Below, piece after piece: positions 24,377-30,541 of a stretch of DNA of 35,000 nt. Made by a program: the position numbers and the translations under genes. Numbering within the stretch: the first letter of the stretch is position 1; every line of letters starts with the position of its first letter. Source of the DNA: Rufibacter psychrotolerans (GTDB lineage: Bacteria > Bacteroidota > Bacteroidia > Cytophagales > Hymenobacteraceae); NCBI RefSeq assembly GCF_016924645.1, contig NZ_JAFFJV010000028.1, positions 1-35,000 on the forward strand, in the 5' to 3' direction. The notes under the pieces are model-generated. The model searched no databases. It was not told the origin of the DNA and saw nothing but the letters and a program-made list of their open reading frames with translations.

Positions 24377-24610
24377 TCCATTTAAAGTTAGTAATTCTTC
24401 CAACTTTCAAATGGCCGAATTTCAGGTAAGCCTACAGTTATACATTATAAATAATCTATACGCACTAGAAATTTTATAAGTGTTATAATTTCTAACAAAT
24501 ATAGACCATATATCATTATTAGAACTTCTATTCCTGTAAAACACGTATTGGTAGTCTTTATGCCTGCTATTACAAGAGTCACATCACAGTATCTGCCAGG
24601 TAGAAATTGT

Positions 24611-24667
24611 AATATAAAAAAGGCTATCATCCTGAAGTTGGACTGAACCTCCAGGATGATAGCCTTT
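24611..24667 (-). terminator. rep terminator
   Basis: AAAGGCTATCATCCTG (24619-24634) pairs with CAGGATGATAGCCTTT (24652-24667), 16-bp perfect arms. On the minus strand it is followed by TTTTTATATT, ending the rep transcript 15 bases after its stop codon. Confidence 0.8.
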
Positions 24668-24681
24668 CACAAACAGGATCA

Positions 24682-25899
24682 TTATTCTTCGATCCAACCC
24701 TCAGGCTTAGGCTTTCTTACCCAATCCAACCATCTCTCTCCTCTGATCTCAAGCTTGCGCTTCTTCGCTAAGGCGGGTTCAATGTTAACCCAAACAACAG
24801 CCAAGGATTTCTTATCAAAATAGATTTCCTGGTTGATGTACACCAGCAGATTAGCAAGGTCTACGGCCTGTGTCACTGCCCTGAAGGCTTTGTCTTCCTC
24901 AAAATGGTACTTCAACATTCTGTCATAGACTATCCTTTGATTAGATGTCAAGCCTTCGAGTTGAGGTAATGGCGTAAGTTTGGTCTTTGGCTGCTCTTCC
25001 GGCTGCTCCAGGACAATAGTAGGACGCAGTTTGAAGGTTACATACTTGACACTCCTTCCCCCCTGCTTATCAGCCTCAAAATCAAAATCCAGCAGTTCAG
25101 CCTCTTTGAGCTCTGTCTGTGCAGTCTTAAGAATCCGCTTTTTGAAGTTATCAAACTCTGCATACTTCAAGACTTTAACCTTTGGCTTAATAGGAAGGAT
25201 CTGCACACTGGTTGGCTCACCAAACAGGTTTAGCTCTGTCGTCTTAGGCTTGATGATTTTCATTGGTCCAGCATCTTCAATAACATCAAGACCAAGCATC
25301 AACCTGAACTCTTTGTAGTCAACCTTGAAAGTCTCAGGAATCCTACCCTTACTCTTATCAATGTTCATTTTGATGAACATGTAAATACGGTATGCCTGGA
25401 TAGTTTTGAGAGAGAGAAGCTTGGTCAGCTCAGCCTGAGTGTAGTTCCCATTGAGGTTAATCAGGAACTGCTTCAGGTCAGGGTTGATTCTGGTGACAAT
25501 GTACTTGGAGTCTTCGGTGTATTTCACTGTCGGGAAGATGGTGTAAGACTCGTACTGACGTTTAGTACCCCCACCATCTTTGACAAGCTTCAGGATTTTG
25601 ATGTCAACTTTCTGTAGCTCCTGGGCTAGCTTGACAGTATTTCTATAGTTCTTGCCACCTTCACCACTGTAGAGAGCCTTGATAGGGATCTTCACAGCGG
25701 TTAAGTCCTTGTCTTTTTTATGGATATGGCCAACCGCATAGACAAAGGCCCTTAGCTGTACAGTGCTCATATCAAAATAGGCATTGATCAAGTCATTGGA
25801 CTGCGTGACTATGCTATGCGGGTTCCGAAGAGGTACTAGGTCTGGTATTATGGGTTGAAGTTCTGATTCACTCAACTCAGGTAAGGTGTCTTCTCTCAT
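24682..25899 (-). CDS. rep: Plasmid replication initiator, Rep_3 (RepB/Initiator) family, 405 aa
   Basis: Initiators of this family bind iterons through two winged-helix domains and open the origin. Domain 1 (about residues 25-185) opens with RNPHSIVTQSNDLINAYFDM and contains LRAFVYAVGHIHKKD, LYSGEGGKNYRNTVKLAQEL and LLSLKTIQAYRIYMFIKMN. Domain 2 (about 195-300) has VDYKEFRLMLGL and FDNFKKRILKTAQTEL, the Rep_3 second winged helix. The last 100 residues are an extra C-terminal region (LTSNQRIVYDRMLKYHFEED...) seen in Bacteroidota plasmid Reps. Seven phased iterons lie just upstream at 25990-26130, which fits autoregulation. The 16-bp-arm terminator is directly downstream. Confidence 0.93.
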   Translation of the reverse strand: MREDTLPELSESELQPIIPDLVPLRNPHSIVTQSNDLINAYFDMSTVQLRAFVYAVGHIHKKDKDLTAVKIPIKALYSGEGGKNYRNTVKLAQELQKVDIKILKLVKDGGGTKRQYESYTIFPTVKYTEDSKYIVTRINPDLKQFLINLNGNYTQAELTKLLSLKTIQAYRIYMFIKMNIDKSKGRIPETFKVDYKEFRLMLGLDVIEDAGPMKIIKPKTTELNLFGEPTSVQILPIKPKVKVLKYAEFDNFKKRILKTAQTELKEAELLDFDFEADKQGGRSVKYVTFKLRPTIVLEQPEEQPKTKLTPLPQLEGLTSNQRIVYDRMLKYHFEEDKAFRAVTQAVDLANLLVYINQEIYFDKKSLAVVWVNIEPALAKKRKLEIRGERWLDWVRKPKPEGWIEE

Positions 25900-25929
25900 C
25901 AGTCTGTAGTTCAGGTCGTATCAAATATA

Positions 25930-26400
25930 CGTACAAAAAACTCATATTGTACGGCTATCTAAATTACAGTTTACGGACTTCTGGGTTTGGGAAAGTGTAC
26001 GGGTATTTGGGGAAATGTACGGGTGTTTGGGATTCTGTACCCCTTGGCATGGGATTCTGTACCCCCTAAATTGGGAAAATGTACGGGTGAACTGGGATTC
26101 TGTACCCCCTAACTGGGAAAGTGTACGGGTAAACGCTTCTAACTAATATAAAATCAATTACTTATGAGCCATAATACTTTATAATACATGATAATAAAGA
26201 ATAAAAAATAAGATTTTCTATTCTTTATGGAAGTATACAAGGTAAGGAATTTACTTAAATGCCGTAAGAATGGCTCTAAATAGTAAAAATAGGGCTGGCG
26301 TGCTTGGGATTTTGTACGGGTATTTAGATAAATCAGATTAGAAAAACTGCCTTTCTAGGCGGAAATAAAGGTTTTTGGATTTGGGCATCTGTACGGCTAT
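25930..26400. other. Replication origin (oriV) with GTAC-centred iterons
   Basis: Seven iterons with the core GTAC at 25997, 26017, 26037, 26059, 26081, 26102 and 26123 are spaced 20, 20, 22, 22, 21 and 21 bp, on one face of the helix. Two subtypes occur: TGGGAAARTGTACGGGT and TGGGATTCTGTACCCC, in the order A-A-B-B-A-B-A. Outlying copies lie at 25947-25958 (TTGTACGGCTAT), 26304-26325 and 26381-26400. An AT-rich block (26145-26250) between the main array and the outliers is the likely unwinding element. Confidence 0.85.
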
Positions 26401-26883
26401 GGAGCAAAACCCATGCTGTTAGTAGGAAAATTACGGGAGTAAGGTCCTTAGATAGGTATTAGATAGTCCTGTTCAGCTAAGAAGTGGAGTAAGTACACCT
26501 ATATGGTCATAGTAATCTTAAAAATGATTTCCGGTCTGAACGGAATGCCAGGCCTTGGAACGAAAGCTAAGTCCTGCAATAAGACCAAGTCTGGTAATAA
26601 TGCAAGATCATTGCTTCCCAAATTGCCTTGCTCCTTTCGGGCTGAAATATTTATTTTGATTGAGTTTCACCTCTGCTTCCTTTTACCATTCACCGATATT
26701 GGCTGATAAACAGCTGTTTACCTGTAAATTAAGATGAGTCTTTCCTACGTATTATAATAGCCGTTAGATATTATTTATTATAATGTCTAAAATGTATAAC
26801 AATGTTAGAAATGATAGATGAATTAACATTGCTTTTATATATAGCTGGTCTATATTTGCTAATAGAACTAACAGAATTAACAT
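26401..26883. other. Noncoding spacer between origin and parA
   Basis: No credible gene; an open frame at 26503-26706 has no protein-like features. It contains the perfect palindrome TAAACAGCTGTTTA (26707-26720), an AATGTTAGAAA element (26801-26811) repeated in inverted form after parA, and the parA promoter. Confidence 0.5.
26829..26858 (+). promoter_or_regulatory. parA promoter (Bacteroidota-type)
   Basis: TTG at 26829-26831, a 19-bp spacer and TATATTTG at 26851-26858 match TTG/TAnnTTTG. The start codon at 26884 follows 25 bases later. Confidence 0.65.
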
Positions 26884-27648
26884 ATGACCATAATTACGGT
26901 TATGAACAACAAGGGTGGGGTAGCCAAAACCGTAACGGCGATCAACACAGCTGCCTACCTGGCAGCACTAGAGTCAACTAAGCGGGTACTCCTTATTGAT
27001 TTCGATGCGCAGGCTAATTCTACGGGTGCCACCATCGGGGAAGCTGTAAACCATGTGGGTGAATGGCTGGTGGGGGAGAAGCAGTACAGTGAGGTGGTCG
27101 TGAAATACATGGAAAAATTTGATGTACTGCCAGCCAAACGCGCATTGGATACATATGCCAAAGCAATCGGTGCCGAGCAGGACTACCAGTTTATCCTAAG
27201 GGAAAGAATGGAAGAAGACGGCTTTGAAACGATGTATGATTACGTAGTGATCGACAACGCACCGTCCCTAACGACATTAGCTTACACCACCTTCATTGCG
27301 GCTACGCACGTTTTGATACCCACGGCTCCGGAGGAGTTCAGTATCAGTGGTATCACCAACATCCTGCAGACAGTGGCTAATGTACGCAAGCGCTATAATC
27401 CTGCTTTGAAAATCGCGGGCATATTCTTTACCAAATATCATTCTTCTTACAGGTCCCGAATAGACTCTGACATGGTGGCCGGTACACGAGAGGCCTACGG
27501 GGACTTGGTCATGGAATCAACTATAAGGAATAACGTGTCCGTCAAAGAAGCAATGGCATACAAGCAACCGGTATTTACTTATGCCTCTGACTCTGCCGCC
27601 GCGCAGGACTACAGGGCAATGGTGCAAGAGCTGATAACACGGTTATAG
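26884..27648 (+). CDS. parA: ParA-family partition ATPase, 254 aa
   Basis: ParA ATPases move plasmid copies apart on the nucleoid, driven by a centromere-binding partner. The deviant Walker A MNNKGGVAKTVTAINTAAYL (signature Lys10 and Lys15) is followed by motif A' VLLIDFDAQANST and the Walker B-like YDYVVIDNAPSLTTLAYT. Later segments AATHVLIPTAPEEFSISGIT and AGIFFTKYH also fit. There is no N-terminal HTH, so it is a small (type Ib-like) ParA that leaves repression to its partner. It is followed after 54 bp by an RHH gene, the expected partner. Confidence 0.95.
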   Translation: MTIITVMNNKGGVAKTVTAINTAAYLAALESTKRVLLIDFDAQANSTGATIGEAVNHVGEWLVGEKQYSEVVVKYMEKFDVLPAKRALDTYAKAIGAEQDYQFILRERMEEDGFETMYDYVVIDNAPSLTTLAYTTFIAATHVLIPTAPEEFSISGITNILQTVANVRKRYNPALKIAGIFFTKYHSSYRSRIDSDMVAGTREAYGDLVMESTIRNNVSVKEAMAYKQPVFTYASDSAAAQDYRAMVQELITRL

Positions 27649-27702
27649 TTTCTAACATTTATAGTTGTAATAACATTTCTTTAAAAGTTATAGCCTTTAG
27701 AC

Positions 27703-28062
27703 ATGGTAGAAAAAAAGAACTTCAGGAATATAGCAGTCAAAACTGCGACTAGTGGGTTTGATGCTGAAATGATGGGTGGGGTAGGGGAGATGCCTTCTGA
27801 AGGCACACCGGCAAAAGACCTTCCGGAACCAGAGAGGCTGCAGGCAGCCGATCCTAATGAGCTAAAGCCGTTTGCCACTAGGCTTCCGGTTTGGTTGATT
27901 CAGAAGATGCAACAGCACCAATACTGGAACAGGGAGAGTATCATGGACACAGTCATTAATGCTGTGGAAGTGTACCTAGCAAATAACCTTGATGCAGATA
28001 AGCCACTACCGGCCGCAGTGGCTGCAAAGAAAAAGAACAGAAAGAAGAGATCCGTAAAGTAA
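27703..28062 (+). CDS. Ribbon-helix-helix centromere-binding partner of ParA, 119 aa
   Basis: Downstream partner in the par operon. Residues about 50-95 (LKPFATRLPVWLIQKMQQHQ then YWNRESIMDTVINAVEVYL) look like a ribbon-helix-helix: a short strand, two helices and a hydrophobic pattern typical of ParG/CopG-like proteins. The N-terminal 45 residues are flexible and acidic, and the C-terminus is a lysine/arginine tail (AAKKKNRKKRSVK). Such proteins bind the centromere and repress the par promoter. Repeats around 26801, 27649 and 27671, and the heptamer array at 28522-28809, are candidate targets. Confidence 0.8.
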   Translation: MVEKKNFRNIAVKTATSGFDAEMMGGVGEMPSEGTPAKDLPEPERLQAADPNELKPFATRLPVWLIQKMQQHQYWNRESIMDTVINAVEVYLANNLDADKPLPAAVAAKKKNRKKRSVK

Positions 28063-28091
28063 ATAGGATTAATACTCTACGATTACTTAAG

Positions 28092-28172
28092 CCTAAGTTC
28101 AACAACTATCACTGCTTTACAGCCGGAGATTATTTCGCTGTGGCGGAGGTACTGTGGAACTTAGGTTTTTTT
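28092..28172 (+). terminator. par operon terminator-like structure
   Basis: CCTAAGTTC (28092-28100) pairs with GAACTTAGG (28157-28165), followed by seven T. The long loop contains an inner ACAGC/GCTGT pair, so the element is larger than a usual hairpin and might be a small structured RNA rather than a plain terminator. Confidence 0.5.
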
Positions 28173-28193
28173 AATAATGTGCATCAAAGATGT

Positions 28194-28478
28194 ATTTGGT
28201 AGCTTTTATCAGTTTTACAGCTGGTAAATGGTTAAGCCGGGTGTAACCCAGCAGCTCAGCAAGATAAGGCACCGCTTTTATGGAATAGGTCCATATGGGA
28301 ATAAGCAGAGCAACCTTCAAAAGCGAAATGCTCCAATGAGTTGGTAGTATACCTCCAGGAGCATATCGACAAGGAAAGTGTGATCAAGCTGGAGAAGCAC
28401 TACATCCGGGCGCTCAAGCCTAAGTTCAGCAGCCGCTACTGCCAAGCTTGCCAACTGGAGCTTTTTCGTCTCTGGTGA
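28194..28478 (+). pseudogene. Decayed GIY-YIG paralogue
   Basis: The last 40 codons read VVYLQEHIDKESVIKLEKHY then IRALKPKFSSRYCQACQLEL and F before a short RLW tail. This aligns almost residue for residue with the end of the intact gene at 22831-23151 (YLQEHSNKET...LKPKFNSRYCQAAQLELF). Upstream the frame is broken: a KRN-CSNEL match needs a shift around 28330-28340, and YLVAFISFTAGKW at 28194 matches the YLIYTAG start of the domain before a stop. It lies in opposite orientation to the intact copy, on the other side of the rep-par region. Confidence 0.75.
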
Positions 28479-28521
28479 TACCTTTCCTTCAAAGCAAACT
28501 CTAAGTCTAAATCTCTTACTT

Positions 28522-28809
28522 TCTTACAATTCCTAAAAATGTAAGAAAAGTGTAAGAAGCCTAACCAAAAGAATATTAGGCAGTTAACCCAGTTTTCTTA
28601 CATTCTTACATTTTTTGGCACTTTCAATTTCACAGATTTTAAGGAACAAAATCGCTAAAAGGTCAGGTGTGGCAGCTAAAAAGACCAAAAATATAGATTA
28701 GAGTAAATTATGTAAGATTGTAAGAAATGCCCTTAAACCATTGTTAGTAAGATAGTTGACTTCTTACATTTCTTTTTAAAAAATGTAAGAAAATGTAAGA
28801 AATGTAAGA
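28522..28809. repeat. Array of eleven TGTAAGA heptamers in both orientations
   Basis: TGTAAGA occurs at 28540, 28551, 28711, 28719, 28784, 28794 and 28803; its reverse complement TCTTACA occurs at 28522, 28596, 28604 and 28762. Most sit in pairs or triplets spaced 8-11 bp, in AT-rich noncoding DNA downstream of the par genes. Such clustered short repeats suggest a centromere (parS), accessory origin or protein-binding array. Confidence 0.65.
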
Positions 28810-29491
28810 GCGTATACCTGAGATGCTTGCTAGGATGCACCGGGATTCCGGTACCTTCAAGCTTACTCAGTCTCGCCGGTATTTGAGCAAAGTGAGAGAC
28901 TGTTCAAATGAGTTCTCTTTAAATAGGTGAGTCAGATACGAGTGTGTCTCTTTAACATATGATTCATTATGGGCTCATATAGGCTCGGTGGAATCTTCTG
29001 CTGGCTTTGACATAAAGCCCGCTTTCAGAACGAGGAAGGCTCCCAATCATGGCGAACCTTCCTCGTTTGAGGCCTGTAACACTATATATCTTAAGCAGGG
29101 AGGTAAACTGGGGAAGGTGAAACCCGGGAGAGGCAAGGGGGGAAGGCAAGAGGAGGGGGCAGGGAGAGCGATGTTTTTCCGTCGGATAGTATGGAGGTTA
29201 TGGGACGATTTATTACATTGTCAAAAGTGGAAGAGCCCTTCCAGTAACTCCACTCATAGCGTCAATAATCGGAACTACTCCATTTATCCAGTTTATATGG
29301 CGGTCTGCCTAGTCTTGCCCCAGTTGTGTTCTTGGATGAGATAGATGGTTCAAGCTTGTAAAACAAATAATGGTGGAGGAGTTTGCGAGGTACAGGGTGT
29401 ATCCGACGATCAATATCGAAGAGCTATAAAAGTAGCAGGTAGGGGTAAATGATAATATACTTATTTTTGATCAATAGGACTTAATAATTGA
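28810..29491. other. Noncoding region with one strong hairpin
   Basis: No supported gene. AACGAGGAAGG (29029-29039) and CCTTCCTCGTT (29057-29067) form an 11-bp perfect stem with no T-run after it. The rest holds only short open frames without protein-like character. Confidence 0.4.
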
Positions 29492-29494
29492 TTG

Positions 29495-30037
29495 ATGAAA
29501 ATAATTTTACTACCAATACTTCTTTTATTCCTCTTGGTAAACGCATATTCCCAAAACATAACTAAGATAGATTCAAAGAGAAGCTTTAGGGATTTCGAGT
29601 TTGGCAAGCCCATCAAAAATTTCAAAGGATTAAAACAATTATCGGTTAAGGGTTGTAGGGTCTGTATATATGAGACGGTAGGAGCAGTAAAGCCATTAGG
29701 TGAGGATAGAATTAATGAAATAGAAGTTGGAACCATAGATGGCTTAGTTTCTCATATAATAGTTACTGTGAATGGAGATTTCAATAAATATTACCGTATT
29801 TTCAATGAGGAATATGGTAATCCAGTAAAGACAAATAATTACGTCAATGGGCTTTTGCCCTTCGCTTATACAATGGTCACTACGCCCTATGATATGTGGA
29901 AGGGAAAGAGGACTCAGATATATTTGATTGATAGAAAATGCAAGGTTAATTCTGATTCAAAAGATTGCGTTATGATCCTTTACAATGATTTGAAAAAGAG
30001 AGACAAAGTGATAGATAAAATCAAATCTGAGATTTAA
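29495..30037 (+). CDS. Secreted hypothetical protein with signal peptide, 180 aa
   Basis: MKIILLPILLLFLLVNAYSQ is a clear Sec signal peptide with a likely cut near AYS-Q, so the product is exported to the periplasm or beyond. The mature part starts NITKIDSKRSFRDFEFGKPI, holds two cysteines in KGCRVCIYETVG and a third and fourth near CKVNSDSKDC, and has alternating beta-type strands (IDGLVSHIIVTVNGDFNKYY). No domain is recognised. An ATG one codon earlier (29492) is equally possible. A terminator follows 34 bases after the stop, so it is a single-gene unit. Orphan secreted proteins like this are common on Bacteroidota plasmids. Confidence 0.75.
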   Translation: MKIILLPILLLFLLVNAYSQNITKIDSKRSFRDFEFGKPIKNFKGLKQLSVKGCRVCIYETVGAVKPLGEDRINEIEVGTIDGLVSHIIVTVNGDFNKYYRIFNEEYGNPVKTNNYVNGLLPFAYTMVTTPYDMWKGKRTQIYLIDRKCKVNSDSKDCVMILYNDLKKRDKVIDKIKSEI

Positions 30038-30070
30038 CCCCAAGTGCTGCCAAGGTACACTGAAAAGAGA

Positions 30071-30102
30071 AAAGGACTATCCATAGCGGGTAGTCCTTTT
30101 TT
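30071..30102 (+). terminator. Intrinsic terminator after the secreted-protein gene
   Basis: AAAGGACTA and TAGTCCTTT form a 9-bp stem around an 11-base loop, with T6 at the end. Confidence 0.8.
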
Positions 30103-30114
30103 ACATTATTTTAA

Positions 30115-30408
30115 ATGATGGTCAGATCGAATGACTCGGGCAGCAGATCCAACAGCTTCTTCATTGTGACCTTGAGGCACAATTACATTAAGCATAAATT
30201 AACAGTACCAAAATTTGTATTTATTCCTGTTAAAATTGCACACGGAGAAAGAAAAGACATCAATTTAGAAAGGTTCAGTGCCGACAGTCTAAATGGTTTA
30301 TATATTCCTGTAGACTTTAATGACTGTTTCAGACAAATTGATGGTTTTTGGAGTGACTCCACAAAAATGAAGGTTAGACTTCATTTACTAATTTTTATCG
30401 TTGCCTAA
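30115..30408 (+). pseudogene. Truncated DUF6794-like cassette gene ending in an attC-like site
   Basis: The open frame has 97 codons, but the first 20 are probably foreign: on the other strand this stretch reads MKKLLDLLPESFDLTII before a stop, like the end of another gene. From about 30190 the product reads KFVFIPVKIAHGERKDINLE, then LNGLYIPVDFNDCFRQIDGF and WSDSTKMKV. The block YIP-x-DF-x-DCF-x-Q-ID-x-FWSDSTK is what I recall of DUF6794 proteins. The normal end is replaced by RLHLLIFIVA, so the gene is damaged at both ends. Its TAA (30406-30408) lies inside the GCCTAAC of the attC-like site, as is usual in integron gene cassettes. Confidence 0.55.
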
Positions 30409-30532
30409 CGGTTGGGTTTTGCGTTCAGGCGGGTTTCGGAGCACTAAACTGTCAATAAGCTCTGGACTTGAATAGAAGTACATAGCTCCAGATTTGCACG
30501 TCAATGCGCCTGTCGCAAAACCGGTGTTAGGC
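30403..30532. repeat. attC-like recombination site, 130 bp
   Basis: It begins GCCTAAC (30403-30409, fits RYYYAAC) and ends GTTAGGC (30526-30532, fits GTTRRRY). The inner arms pair: GGTTTTGCG-TTCAGGCG near the left end against CGCCTGT-CGCAAAACC near the right, with a few unpaired bases as in attC extrahelical positions. The length is within the attC range. It lies between the cassette-like gene on the left and the stop of res (30542) on the right. No integron integrase is present, so it would be an orphan (CALIN-type) site. Confidence 0.7.
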
Positions 30533-30541
30533 CATCGTGCT

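Larger units (their letters stand above)
23250..24436 (-). mobile_element. Complete IS3-family insertion sequence, 1,187 bp
   Basis: The left end TGTAAGCTCCCCTGAAAATT and the right end (minus strand) TGTAGGCTTACCTGAAATTC are imperfect inverted repeats. The 3-bp sequence GTT flanks both sides (23247-23249 and 24437-24439), a target duplication of the size usual for IS3 elements. Inside are orfA and orfB in the usual order with an A7 slippery stretch. The clear duplication and the intact frames indicate a recent insertion, between the GIY-YIG gene and rep. Confidence 0.9.

Noticed and set aside
24445..24630. 61-codon open frame between the IS and rep
   Set aside because: It overlaps the rep terminator hairpin and has no recognisable features.
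26503..26706. 67-codon open frame between oriV and parA
   Set aside because: Composition is not protein-like, with no start signal or domain; it lies in a region with origin-type repeats.
28522..28809. CRISPR array
   Set aside because: The repeats are 7 bp, in both orientations and unevenly spaced, with no cas genes.
28967..29344. Opposed open frames in the noncoding stretch
   Set aside because: They overlap each other, and one covers an 11-bp hairpin; neither has protein-like patterns.
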